Shown here: one piece after another, positions 51,708-61,083 of the stretch
Position numbering within the stretch: position 1 is the first letter of the stretch
How the letters are laid out: every line of letters begins with the position of its first letter
Source of the DNA: Ignisphaera aggregans DSM 17230
GTDB taxonomy: Archaea; Thermoproteota; Thermoprotei_A; Sulfolobales; Ignisphaeraceae
Assembly (NCBI GenBank): GCA_000145985.1
Contig: CP002098.1
Location: 1,654,501 to 1,718,500 of the forward strand
Reading direction: 5' to 3'
Length of the DNA: 64,000 nucleotides
Position numbers and translations under genes: made by a program
The notes under the pieces: model-generated
The model's input: only the letters and a program-made list of their open reading frames with translations
The model's database searches: none
What the model was told of the DNA's origin: nothing

Positions 51708-53288
51708 CTATGGAGGTGTTAATGCTCTGTAATACGCAAATATTCTTGATTTTTCATAGCAGGAAGCTAATAGCTCTGCTATGTTATTCAATCTAAATTT
51801 TGAATCTATCCACCTAATACAATTGCTTCTCAAATCTATATTTGGATTTATCTGAAGAAGTTCTTTAGCCCAGCTACTCCTTATTCTTGATAATATACTA
51901 CCATCCTTTGTATCTATATACTCTGTCAATATCGCTATATCTTCAACTGTTTCTCCATATCTATACAAATCATCTATTGGCACTATAGCTCCTGTCCCAT
52001 TATATCTATCCCACCCAATATCTATAACTGTTTCTGGAAGACCACCAACATTAGCAACTATAACGGGTGTTCCAAGTGCTTGTGATTCTATTGATACCAT
52101 TCCAAATGGTTCGTATCTCGATGGAACAATAAAAGCATTTGAAGCATATATAAATAGCTTTAGAAGTTCTTGAGGAACAGGTTCTAGAAATAGAACTACA
52201 CGACCATATCTCTCATTAGCAAGTCTTATAAGATACTCCTCATATCCTGTATCCCCTATAGGTATACCGAGAACTGCTATGCATATATCGTTAGACATAT
52301 AGTCTAGAATTCTTATAGCTATATCAAGCCCCTTTGACGGTGTAATTCTACCTGCTACTGTCACTAAAAATCTACAGTTCCCCATACTACCAGTCTTTCT
52401 ATATGGTAAACCATTGATAAATTCTCTAAGTAGTTTCATTCTAACGATATTCCTTCTATACTCCCCAGTATATCTATAGGCTATATCCTTTGCTTCCTCA
52501 ATACTCCAATCAGTAACATTATGTATAACGAATGTCTTTGGCTCCAACCATCTACCAAAATAGTTTAGAATCTCATTAATATAGCTCCAACTATTCGATG
52601 CTAAAACATCTGATTCTAAAGAAACAAAGTTATCTATATTCCCCTTTACAGAATCCCAGACTACTCTTGGGTAATCAAGTTCATGTCTATTATATCGCCA
52701 AACCCTATGAAGAACATTAGGTATGCCACACCATTCACTTGATGCATAGTGCCATGGAAACGATTTCCATGATAAAAGATGTATTGAGTAAACAAATGGT
52801 ATTGCATATCCCCTTAACTCAAAAAATATCTTTAGGAGAGAGCCTGCAATTCCAGAAGTCCAATCATTTGCATGTATTATATCTGGAACTTCATTATAGT
52901 GCTCTACCCAGTGAAGTAATGCTCTTGAGAAGAGAGATGCTTTTTCTTCAGCCCATGAATATATATGCCAACTATCTATAATCCTACCCGTAGATATATC
53001 TAGACCCTTAAACAAGACAAGTTTTGCACCATCAATACTTCCAATCTCTGCCCCTAGACAATACCAATATCTATTACCATCCATACCAAGTCTATAGGAA
53101 CATATTCCAAAATCATCAACATTCTTAAGATTGAGCCTAGATCTATGTTCAGATGATAGATGTCTTCCATGAGAGGGCATAAATATTGTTACGTTGTATC
53201 CCTTCTTAACAAGTGCCTTTACATAGAGAGCAACGGCTCTACCCAAGCCTCCTAGTGAAGCAACACCATCATATTCAAAAGTAAGCAT
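51708..53288 (-). CDS. Glycogen synthase-like glycosyltransferase (GT5/GT4)
   Basis: 526 residues of GT-B fold. The N-terminal domain starts TFEYDGVASLGGLGRAVALYV, the GGLG donor-site loop of glycogen synthases, with HANDWTSG near 140. The C-terminal domain has GRITPSKGLD for nucleotide-sugar binding and VPSRYEPFGMVSIESQALGTPV with the catalytic Glu pair. In Sulfolobales and relatives such proteins make glycogen from UDP- or ADP-glucose. It pairs functionally with the GT35 phosphorylase at 43.6 kb. ATG 53288; the gene lies 42 bases upstream of the Trm9-like gene on the same strand. Confidence 0.8.
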   Translation of the reverse strand: MLTFEYDGVASLGGLGRAVALYVKALVKKGYNVTIFMPSHGRHLSSEHRSRLNLKNVDDFGICSYRLGMDGNRYWYCLGAEIGSIDGAKLVLFKGLDISTGRIIDSWHIYSWAEEKASLFSRALLHWVEHYNEVPDIIHANDWTSGIAGSLLKIFFELRGYAIPFVYSIHLLSWKSFPWHYASSEWCGIPNVLHRVWRYNRHELDYPRVVWDSVKGNIDNFVSLESDVLASNSWSYINEILNYFGRWLEPKTFVIHNVTDWSIEEAKDIAYRYTGEYRRNIVRMKLLREFINGLPYRKTGSMGNCRFLVTVAGRITPSKGLDIAIRILDYMSNDICIAVLGIPIGDTGYEEYLIRLANERYGRVVLFLEPVPQELLKLFIYASNAFIVPSRYEPFGMVSIESQALGTPVIVANVGGLPETVIDIGWDRYNGTGAIVPIDDLYRYGETVEDIAILTEYIDTKDGSILSRIRSSWAKELLQINPNIDLRSNCIRWIDSKFRLNNIAELLASCYEKSRIFAYYRALTPP

Positions 53289-53443
53289 CCATATGTTTCT
53301 TATAGTTTGTGGTGCTATAATTATTGTTCAACACCTACTTACAGAAAATAAGGGGTGTACCTTAAATACTATTCTAAAAATACCTAAGACAACAATGTTT
53401 ATAAATTCTTTCTACTAGTTAATAAGTAGTTAAGGCAGAAGAT

Positions 53444-54658
53444 ATGTATATAACTGGAGCCTCAGAACTACCATTGCATAGTGGACATGTGCCTCCATAT
53501 CTACTTCAGTATATGAAGAGACTGGGTAAAGCTATCGCTATGTATATTCTAGATGAATTTGGTCCTACAACTCTTGTCAAAAGGCTTTCTGATCCACTAT
53601 GGTTTCAAGCATTTAATAATGTTATAGGTATGGATTGGGATAGTAGTGGTTCTACAACAGTAGTTCTATATGTCTTAAAAGATTTTGCTAATGTCAATAC
53701 ATTTAAAGATATAGGTTTTGCTATTCTAGGTGGAAAAGGTATTGATTCTCGACAAATTAGTGAGGAGCTAAAAGCTCTAGAGAGATACTCTAACCTAGAT
53801 ATAGATAGACTTAGTTATTCAAGTAGACTTAGTGCGAAAATCGATGGGGTGGCACTTCAAGATGGATATACATTATATATTCATGGCATGGCAATATCGG
53901 AAGACAGTACTTGGACCATTATTCAACAGGGTATGAATATCAATATAAAACAAGCTAGAAGATACCATATATATTCATCAAATATAATTACAGCTGAAAA
54001 TGATCCTCATAGCGGTATAGCTTGCAATAATGTTGGAGTAGCACTTAATCTAATAGATAGAGAATCACATAGAGCTAGAAAAACCATTATCGATATTGTA
54101 AACGATGATGTACATAGTGTCATAAGGGAGATAGCAGAGATTAATAGAATGTTACGTAGGAATTCCACTCTTACAAAGTGGATAAACAAAGAACATAGTA
54201 TTTCAACTAATAAGAGATATATAGATCCTAACAAAAACCCTCTATTCTATAGACCAATAACAAATTTATCACGGATTGAAAATATCTTAAGACATATAGC
54301 ATCAATAGAACCTAAAAACTTCGATGAATTATTACTAATGAGAAATGTTGGACCTGAGACTATTCGAGCCTTAGCACTAGTTGCAGATATAATATATAGT
54401 GATACCCCATCGTTTAGAGATCCTGTTACCCATGCTATAGATCCCTTCATATATGCATATGCACATGGTGGTAAAGATGGAATACCATATCCAATTAAAA
54501 TAAATGTTATGAAAGAATCCATAGAATTTTTAGAGAGAGCAATTATAGAGGCAAAAATTGATGATAAAACCAAGAAAGACTCTCTTAAGAGACTACATAG
54601 ATTATGGAAAGACATACTTAATAGTATAATCCATGAAAAAGATTTTAAGGATCAATAA
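53444..54658 (+). CDS. DUF763 protein
   Basis: 404 residues. The start MYITGASELPLHSGHVPPYLLQYM is the DUF763 signature, followed by a conserved WxQAFxNVIGMDWDSSG region and a late helical NVGPETIRALALVADIIY segment with an HhH-like look. DUF763 proteins are common in thermophilic archaea and of unknown function; the GMDWDSSGxTT and HGGKDGIPYP parts are conserved across the family. Nothing in the neighbourhood assigns a role, though the HhH-like stretch would fit DNA contact. ATG 53444. Confidence 0.8.
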   Translation: MYITGASELPLHSGHVPPYLLQYMKRLGKAIAMYILDEFGPTTLVKRLSDPLWFQAFNNVIGMDWDSSGSTTVVLYVLKDFANVNTFKDIGFAILGGKGIDSRQISEELKALERYSNLDIDRLSYSSRLSAKIDGVALQDGYTLYIHGMAISEDSTWTIIQQGMNINIKQARRYHIYSSNIITAENDPHSGIACNNVGVALNLIDRESHRARKTIIDIVNDDVHSVIREIAEINRMLRRNSTLTKWINKEHSISTNKRYIDPNKNPLFYRPITNLSRIENILRHIASIEPKNFDELLLMRNVGPETIRALALVADIIYSDTPSFRDPVTHAIDPFIYAYAHGGKDGIPYPIKINVMKESIEFLERAIIEAKIDDKTKKDSLKRLHRLWKDILNSIIHEKDFKDQ

Positions 54659-54772
54659 CATTTTTACAAGAATGATATGTATTAAACATGTCGTATTATC
54701 TAAATACTAAATCAATATACATAGTACTATTAAATACAACTTGGTATTGGTTTCTATTGTTTTTAACGTCAT

Positions 54773-54783
54773 GTTTATATATC
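54773..54783 (+). promoter_or_regulatory. TATA-type promoter of cren7
   Basis: GTTTATATATC lies about 32-42 bases upstream of the cren7 ATG at 54815 and is close to the archaeal TATA consensus, as expected for an abundant chromatin protein. Confidence 0.55.
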
Positions 54784-54814
54784 TTTTTGTTTCTACTAGT
54801 TTTTGGGTGTGTGT

Positions 54815-55003
54815 ATGGCTGCATGTACAAAACCTGTAAGAGTAAAGACACCTGATGGAGCTGAGAAAGAGCTTGTGCCTAAGAAGGTCTGGGGGCTAGC
54901 TCCAAAGGGTAGAAAAGGAGTTAAGATAGGTCTATTCCAAGATCCAGCAACAGGAAAATACTTTAGAGGAAAAGTACCAGACGACTACCCAGAATGTGGA
55001 TAA
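54815..55003 (+). CDS. cren7: Chromatin protein Cren7
   Basis: 62 residues, nearly all of it Cren7: [20 protein letters not shown], then [16 protein letters not shown] and [14 protein letters not shown]. Cren7 is a conserved crenarchaeal protein that binds and bends double-stranded DNA; the SH3-like fold inserts into the minor groove. The window is therefore crenarchaeal. ATG 54815 is the proper start; the frame opens earlier at TTG 54803. A GGGTGTGTG site precedes it. Two cysteines (Cys4 in AACTK and the penultimate Cys) are not general in the family. Confidence 0.97.
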   Translation: MAACTKPVRVKTPDGAEKELVPKKVWGLAPKGRKGVKIGLFQDPATGKYFRGKVPDDYPECG

Positions 55004-55019
55004 ACAAATAAAACAAACA

Positions 55020-55027
55020 TTTTTTTT
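55020..55027 (+). terminator. T-tract terminator after cren7
   Basis: Eight consecutive T bases 17 bases after the cren7 stop, the usual crenarchaeal termination signal. From here to 55263 I see no gene. Confidence 0.5.
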
Positions 55028-55263
55028 AAAAATATTACCCTTCACCCCAAGATTATCACTAAATAAACTGTTCAGTTCTCTAGGGATGAAAAGCTATTAT
55101 GTTTATCTAACTTTATCTCTGTTCTTCATGATAAATGAACGTGATTATTCTCAATAGATCTTTAATATTTTGATTGCTCCATAGATAATATGTTAGAGTT
55201 AAACGGTTAATAAGGTTCTACATCTACTAGTTGTGTTATAGGAGTGAGTAGATTGGGTTATAT

Positions 55264-55923
55264 ATGATGTTTATTGATACTATCTTGAAAATGAATAGAT
55301 CGTTAATTCTATCATATTTTATGGGATTTAATATTAAATTAGCAAAGAAGATAGTTGAGAGAGGTATAGAAAAAGGGTATAGGTTTTCTGTATATATAGA
55401 TGAAAGTTTAGCTCGTTTATCTTTTGAGAGGCTTTTAAGTGAAACTATTGAGAGAGAGATATGTATAATGCCAGATTGTAGGGATTATGATTATATAGTA
55501 GCTTTAATTTCTAATCCATATAATTTTGTATCTATATCTAATTATCAAAGGTTTATAGCTATTATGTCCCAGAAACCTAGAGGCTTATTAAGTAGAGGTG
55601 TATTTGATGAGGTTTGTAGTACTAAGAAGTCTAATATTTATATCAGTATGATATGTAGACATGGAAACTTCTATTTGTTTAGAGTTGAGGATAATGATAT
55701 TGTTGAAGAACATATCCCTAGAACAATGATATCTATATACAACGATCTAAAAGGTTATGTAACTATGTATGGATCCATAAAAGCTTCTGATTTCTCTAAG
55801 TATATAGCTAGAAAATATGGATATAGTAAGGAAGAGGCTATTAGGATAATTAGAGAGGCAATAAGTTTAGGTATCTTTAGATATAGCTATGGATACCTGT
55901 CTCCAGGAATTGAAATTGAATAG
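55264..55923 (+). CDS. Hypothetical protein with possible C-terminal winged helix
   Basis: 219 residues, no family recognised. The N-terminal two-thirds is mixed alpha/beta. The last 60 residues, with YGSIKASDFSKYIARKYGYSKEEAIRIIREAISLG, look like a winged-helix or MarR/RecX-like helical DNA-binding module. It lies 47 bases upstream of the GlmS gene on the same strand, so the two are probably in one transcript. A regulatory or partner role for amino-sugar synthesis is possible but only inferred. Starts: ATG 55264 or 55267. Confidence 0.55.
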   Translation: MMFIDTILKMNRSLILSYFMGFNIKLAKKIVERGIEKGYRFSVYIDESLARLSFERLLSETIEREICIMPDCRDYDYIVALISNPYNFVSISNYQRFIAIMSQKPRGLLSRGVFDEVCSTKKSNIYISMICRHGNFYLFRVEDNDIVEEHIPRTMISIYNDLKGYVTMYGSIKASDFSKYIARKYGYSKEEAIRIIREAISLGIFRYSYGYLSPGIEIE

Positions 55924-55970
55924 TAAACCTATTTAAGGGTTTATTACTAATTCAAGTATTGGGATAGATC

Positions 55971-57794
55971 TTGGGAGGAATTTTTGGTGCTTTATCTCCA
56001 AAAAAGAGTAATGTTATAGATGTTGTGATTAGCGGTTTAAAGAGATTGGAATATAGAGGCTTCAGTGGAAGTGGTATAGCATTTTTACAAGATAATGATT
56101 TAGTTATATATAAAGATGCTGTTAGAATTGATAAACTTATAGAGCTATATAGATTAGATGAAGTTTCGAGCTGGATTGCTATAGGCCAGACTAGATATGC
56201 TACCCATGGAAAGCCTCATAAGAATAATACTGAGCCTCATACCGATTGTAAGAATTCTCTAGCTATAGTCGGTGATGGAGCTATAGAAAACTATGAGTTT
56301 CTTAAGGATGCCACAATAATACGTGGACACAAAGTTGTATCGAAATGTGATTTTGAGATTATAGTTCATATGATTGAAGATGAATTAGGTAGATATAGAG
56401 ATATTGTTAGAAGTATTAATAGTGTTGTTAAAGATCTTGAAGGATTCTATACATTTGCGCTACTTCTTAGAGACTATAACTCTATTGTTTTATATACATC
56501 GCTTCAACCAATATTTATAGGTATTTCAAAGAATATATATCTATTTTCATCAAATAAAAGTTCTATGTATGGTATAGCAGATAGATATATCGAACTTGGT
56601 GCAAATGAACTTGGAATTATTTCTGAGAATGGAGTTGATGTATATAGTCTCTCTACACAGTCCAGGGTTGTAAAAGAGGAGAGGAATCTCGATGTTGATC
56701 CTAGATTTATAGATAGAGGTGGTTTTCCACATCATATGATTAGAGAGATCTATGAGATACCTTTCTCATTATTGAGAACTATATCATCTGTACAAGATAA
56801 ATATTTATCGCTTAGTGCTAGATTCATTATTGAAGCTAGAAATGTATTTATAATAGGTAATGGAACTAGTCTTCATGCAGGTCTTGTGGCATCATATTAT
56901 CTATCAGAGTTAGCAAATGTTAATCCAATAGTAGTTAGTGCTGCAGAATTTCCTCTCTACTACGTAGATAATATAGCACCGGGATCGCTGGTTATAGCAA
57001 TTTCACAATCTGGAGAGACAGGAGATGTTCTACAATCTGTTTATGAAGCTAAGCTAAGGGGTGCTACAATTCTTGGAATAACCAACTACATTGGTTCTCG
57101 CTTAGCCAATCTATCCAATATATATCTACCGATAGGAGCGGGTCCCGAAATTTCTATACCAGCAACAAAGACATTTACATCAACCTTAATGCTTCTCTAT
57201 ATGCTTGCACTAAAAGCCTCAAGATATAGAGGAAATATTGATGAATCTGAATATAAGGATGGAATTAAATATGCTAAGATCATGGCACAAAGTCTTAATG
57301 AGTATATGCATAGGATAGATAAAGATGTAGCAAAAGTAGTGAAATTCATATCACAGTGTAGAAGTGGCTATATAGTTTCACGAGGAATTACATATCCAAT
57401 AGCATTAGAAGGTGCTTTAAAATTTAAGGAGACAGCCTATGTTCATGCGGAGGGTGTTGAAGCTGGAGAATTTAAACATGGACCCCAATCACTTCTTGAC
57501 GAGAATATCTTTACCATATTCATTATACCTACAGAGAAGATAGCTATAGAACCTACATATAGCTTAATATCAATGGCAAAGGAATATAAAACTAAGACTA
57601 TAGTCATAGGTTATGAAGGAGATCAGAAACTAGATGAACTTGGCGATATACCTGTAATAAAATTACCAGCAGTAAAGAGACATCTAACACCGATAATTGC
57701 AACAATACCACTCCAATTCTTAGCATATAGACTTGGGATAGAGCTTGGAAGACCTATAGATACACCGAGATATCTATCAAAGACTGTTCACTAG
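55971..57794 (+). CDS. glmS: Glucosamine-6-phosphate synthase (GlmS) homologue without the catalytic Cys1
   Basis: 607 residues, full GlmS length: an N-terminal class II glutaminase-like domain (1-240) and two SIS isomerase domains (270-607). The isomerase half is well kept: GNGTSLHAG, AISQSGETGD, GPEISIPATKTFTS, ALEGALKFKETAYVHAEG and the DTPRYLSK tail. The glutaminase half is not: MCGIFG is MGGIFG, so the nucleophilic Cys1 is Gly, and the oxyanion Asn of HNGIIENY is Asp102 in GDGAIENY, while TRYATHG is kept. The TTG start at 55971 is fixed by an in-frame stop six bases before it. It probably uses free ammonia or acts as an isomerase/deaminase. Confidence 0.88.
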   Translation: MGGIFGALSPKKSNVIDVVISGLKRLEYRGFSGSGIAFLQDNDLVIYKDAVRIDKLIELYRLDEVSSWIAIGQTRYATHGKPHKNNTEPHTDCKNSLAIVGDGAIENYEFLKDATIIRGHKVVSKCDFEIIVHMIEDELGRYRDIVRSINSVVKDLEGFYTFALLLRDYNSIVLYTSLQPIFIGISKNIYLFSSNKSSMYGIADRYIELGANELGIISENGVDVYSLSTQSRVVKEERNLDVDPRFIDRGGFPHHMIREIYEIPFSLLRTISSVQDKYLSLSARFIIEARNVFIIGNGTSLHAGLVASYYLSELANVNPIVVSAAEFPLYYVDNIAPGSLVIAISQSGETGDVLQSVYEAKLRGATILGITNYIGSRLANLSNIYLPIGAGPEISIPATKTFTSTLMLLYMLALKASRYRGNIDESEYKDGIKYAKIMAQSLNEYMHRIDKDVAKVVKFISQCRSGYIVSRGITYPIALEGALKFKETAYVHAEGVEAGEFKHGPQSLLDENIFTIFIIPTEKIAIEPTYSLISMAKEYKTKTIVIGYEGDQKLDELGDIPVIKLPAVKRHLTPIIATIPLQFLAYRLGIELGRPIDTPRYLSKTVH

Positions 57795-57859
57795 AGACAT
57801 TACAACGTTTCTCAGGACATATAAATTATCACCAGTAGAAGAAACAATGGGATGAATCT

Positions 57860-58339
57860 ATGCCTGTTCTTTCACCAGAGACATTAATGAAACTATTCAA
57901 TGTTAAAGAAGAGGATCTAGATTGTGGAGGGCTTAAGCTACATTTAGATAAAGTCTTTGTACCTATGGGTATGGGTAAGATATCTAAGGAGTCTAAGACT
58001 CTGCCCACATACCAGGAGATTCAAACTAATGAGAATAATGAGTATATCCTAGGTCCAGGAGCATATAAGATTAGATATAGAGAACTTGTAAAAGTCCCTA
58101 ATAATGCTATAGCATTAGCATTACCAAGATCTACACTATTGCGTATGGGTGCAACAATATATACTGCTGTATGGGATCCTGGCTATGAGGGGAGAGGAGA
58201 GGGACTTATGGTCGTCTTTAATAAGGATGGAATTATTATTGAACGTGGAAGTCAAATAGCACAACTCATCTTTATAACCTTAGATAGACCTACATCTTTC
58301 ATCTATAGAGGGGCCTACTACAGAGAGAATATATATTAA
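57860..58339 (+). CDS. dUTPase/dCTP-deaminase family protein
   Basis: 159 residues with the trimeric dUTPase/DCD fold: GPGAYKIRYRELVKVPNNAIALALPRS, the STLLRMGATIYTAVWDPGYEG motif and a C-terminal GSQIAQLIF strand. The order PRS-TLLRMG-...DPGYEGxGEG corresponds to the archaeal dUTPase group (dCTP deaminase relatives usually carry a distinct ExxR/H deaminase site, not obvious here). It removes dUTP to keep uracil out of DNA. It follows GlmS by 65 bases and is convergent with a hypothetical gene, three bases between stops. Confidence 0.8.
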   Translation: MPVLSPETLMKLFNVKEEDLDCGGLKLHLDKVFVPMGMGKISKESKTLPTYQEIQTNENNEYILGPGAYKIRYRELVKVPNNAIALALPRSTLLRMGATIYTAVWDPGYEGRGEGLMVVFNKDGIIIERGSQIAQLIFITLDRPTSFIYRGAYYRENIY

Positions 58340-58342
58340 TTA

Positions 58343-58726
58343 TTATCTCTTATCTTTTTTCTTGATATCTAGTCCAAGTTCCTTAGCTATGGCATCAAGT
58401 AGATCTTTTTTAATTTCTTCACTATCTATAGAATTCAATAACCATATATATGCAAGAGTCCTAAGATTTTTCCTTAATGTGATAGAAAGATTATCTATAG
58501 AATCTCTTACCTCTCTAACACTCTGAATTACATGGATTAGTAGCTCTTGAATATGTGTTAATTGATGTGCTATCTCCCCCTGGATAATTCCAGAGGATTC
58601 TACTTCTCCCTCACTAGCGTGTTGTTCCTCTTCACTAGCTTCTGACATCTCTCTTGATATTCGCTCCGTTAATTCTCTCAAATCGTCCTCACTCTTAGGA
58701 ATGGTCATCCTCTCTATCTTCACCAT
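58343..58726 (-). CDS. Hypothetical charged, coiled-coil-like protein
   Basis: 127 residues, not recognised. An acidic N-terminal part rich in Glu and Ser (about 10-45), a long amphipathic helix around residues 52-85 (QLTHIQELLIHVIQSVREVR) likely to form a coiled coil, and a basic Lys-rich tail. An AAGGTG site precedes ATG 58726. No TM segment. It is convergent with the dUTPase-like gene. A structural or adaptor role is conceivable, nothing more can be said. Confidence 0.5.
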   Translation of the reverse strand: MVKIERMTIPKSEDDLRELTERISREMSEASEEEQHASEGEVESSGIIQGEIAHQLTHIQELLIHVIQSVREVRDSIDNLSITLRKNLRTLAYIWLLNSIDSEEIKKDLLDAIAKELGLDIKKKDKR

Positions 58727-58893
58727 TATATAAACACCTTATTCAGAAACTATTAGCAAGCTTTTATTCTTATTTCAACATAATCTTTTAAATAAATGAA
58801 GGTTATATTTTTAGGTATAAATAGAGTCATAGATTATTAAGAATGAGTAACATTAAATTTGTCTAATTAATAATAGTGTTATGAGAGATAATT

Positions 58894-59502
58894 ATGGATA
58901 TAGATGAATATAGTCTAGATAATATAGTTGAAAGGCTGAAGAAGGAAACAGTAAGATTAGATGAAATTGATATACCATTGAAAAAGTTAATAAGATTTGC
59001 AAAACAATACATTGCAATCAATTTATGTTATGCATATATCCCAGAAGGAGACTTTAGAAAAAGAATAGACAAAAATAAAATCTATCAAATTTTGAATAAG
59101 TCAATAGTTCTATATACTAACGAGACTATAGATATGGTAATAAGGAATATGTATAGTATTGCAAATAGCTTTAATATTTTAGAGCGAAAATGTCAATCAA
59201 TTATAAGAATAGAATATATGGATACAGCAATTAAATACCTTATAGTAATTACACCCAGTGATATTAAAATTCTTTCACCTATCTCACTAAATTCTTTTAA
59301 TAATATTGCTGATGCTGTTGACTATATGTTAAATGATATAATCTCTAATAGAAAGATTGATAAGATATCATCTATTAAAATGATCTATCCCATAAATGGA
59401 GAAGAGCTCAAGTTAAAGATTGTATGTAGGTTTAATAAGGAGATTCTATATGCTGTTCTCATTAATAGTATAGTACTATGTCTACTAATTAAAAATCTGT
59501 GA
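58894..59502 (+). CDS. Hypothetical protein, AT-rich
   Basis: 202 residues, not recognised. Predicted mostly helical with strands in the centre; high Ile, Lys and Asn content and a more AT-rich gene than neighbours. There are no cysteine motifs and no signal peptide, though the last 20 residues (AVLINSIVLCLLIKNL) are hydrophobic and could be a tail anchor. ATG 58894. Standing between two convergent or divergent units, it has no operon partner. The 122 bases after it hold no supported feature. Confidence 0.5.
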   Translation: MDIDEYSLDNIVERLKKETVRLDEIDIPLKKLIRFAKQYIAINLCYAYIPEGDFRKRIDKNKIYQILNKSIVLYTNETIDMVIRNMYSIANSFNILERKCQSIIRIEYMDTAIKYLIVITPSDIKILSPISLNSFNNIADAVDYMLNDIISNRKIDKISSIKMIYPINGEELKLKIVCRFNKEILYAVLINSIVLCLLIKNL

Positions 59503-59624
59503 TGAGAATATCTGTCTAGTATTCGCGAAGAGTTCTCCGCTATGGACAGTAAGATTAGATTGAATAGGGGTTACTGAGATATAAAGATGGAGAAGGTTAT
59601 TATGAGTATATAGAGATAATAATG

Positions 59625-60887
59625 TTAGCTTATATATCCCTCTAATCTAATTGTTGGAGCTTTTTCTGCTACAATGAATCCTTTCTCTATTGATATATTA
59701 AGTCCTAGATCTCTAGATATAGCATTTATTGATCTTAATGCAATAAATGGTATCTTTATTTCATGTGCTGCTACAGACTCCTTTAGTTCTCCATTTTCAA
59801 TTAGATATAGCATTTCTGGAATCAATCTTATGTATCCTTTCTCTAGGGTGGCCATACTAATTTCATTTACATAAAAACCATTTCTTGTCTCCTCAATAAT
59901 CTCCTTATCTTTCCAGTCACCTGGTTTCAATATTAATACACTATGAAATGGTATAGGTCTTGAGAATAATCCATATGCAGAGCCTGGTTCAGAGCCAAAG
60001 CTTTTAGCTGTGACTCTAGTGTGATGTAGATCTCTTACAACTCCTTCCTCTATTAGAGATCGTTTCCTTGTCCTTACACCCTCATCATCAAAAAATCTTA
60101 TGGAGGGAGCCTCATAGTCATGAGGATCATCATAAAGTTCAACATCTTTAGAAGCAAGTTGTGTTCCAATAACTTTAGCGCTATATATATGTGAAGCATC
60201 GAGTAGATGAGAAATTTCATGTATTAACATAGCAGTACTTTGTTTACTTAAAACTATAGATGTTTTACCATATAGATATGGTTTAAGACCCTTTACCCCA
60301 CTACTACTTCTTAATTTATCATGAGTCTCCCTAAATATACCATCTAAAATTTTTATAACATCTGTTTTTGACCAAGGTATTAAAGCTCTACGGCTTGCCG
60401 CAAGAAATGGAACACCATATACTGTTTTTCCAAGCATTGATATTTCAATATCTATAATCTTTCTATGCTCTACAGCTCTATCTCCATTTTCACGCTCAAT
60501 TACCTTGCTTGTATTCCTCATAGTAAGAACTGCTTCACAACGTACATCCTCTAAAGCTTTTGTTTCTAGACACAGATTCTTGATCTCACTATGTAATTCA
60601 TCTTCATCAGGAAACTCTCTCCCTATTTCAACATGACCTTTGAATAGTTCTGCCTCTGCAAATTCTCCACATATGTAGTCGTATCTTATCTTTCTATCCA
60701 ATTTTTCTCTTAGAATACTGGGGTCATCACCATTTTGCATAGATACTATATACCAACAGCCATTAACATTAGCTCTATAGCCTATAACCTTAGCACTAAG
60801 CTTATTAAGCTCCATAGAGCCGTCTCTATATGCCAATTCAACTATCTTTTCACTATATATCACAGTATCTCTATATATCTCTGTCAT
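59625..60887 (-). CDS. TldD/PmbA family metalloprotease
   Basis: 420 residues. The zinc-site motif is HEISH (His223, Glu224, His227) within MLIHEISHLLDA, followed by the family's conserved DDEGVRTRKRSLIEEGVVRDLHHTRVTA, which places this in the TldD rather than PmbA branch. TldD and TldE form a heterodimeric protease that degrades unfolded or modified peptides in bacteria; the archaeal role is not settled. No TldE-like partner gene adjoins in the window. ATG 60887. Confidence 0.85.
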   Translation of the reverse strand: MTEIYRDTVIYSEKIVELAYRDGSMELNKLSAKVIGYRANVNGCWYIVSMQNGDDPSILREKLDRKIRYDYICGEFAEAELFKGHVEIGREFPDEDELHSEIKNLCLETKALEDVRCEAVLTMRNTSKVIERENGDRAVEHRKIIDIEISMLGKTVYGVPFLAASRRALIPWSKTDVIKILDGIFRETHDKLRSSSGVKGLKPYLYGKTSIVLSKQSTAMLIHEISHLLDASHIYSAKVIGTQLASKDVELYDDPHDYEAPSIRFFDDEGVRTRKRSLIEEGVVRDLHHTRVTAKSFGSEPGSAYGLFSRPIPFHSVLILKPGDWKDKEIIEETRNGFYVNEISMATLEKGYIRLIPEMLYLIENGELKESVAAHEIKIPFIALRSINAISRDLGLNISIEKGFIVAEKAPTIRLEGYIS

Positions 60888-61083
60888 AGAATCACTAAAT
60901 AGATATAGTTATGTCTCTAAAAACCTTATATAGTTACAATACACTATATTATGATCTCGATAACATTATAGAATAGTATCAGATCACATAAATAACTTAA
61001 TGATGTAATTGTATAGGGTATAGTCTTATTGAAAATGTTTAAAAAATGTGATAGTAAAACGTTCTAAGGTAAAGGGATTTGTG

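Noticed and set aside
59499-59582. GTGATGA ... CTGA as a C/D box RNA after the 58894-59502 gene
   Set aside because: The distance of about 80 bases is long for archaeal sRNA, no internal C'/D' boxes fit, and GTGATGA contains the gene's stop codon.
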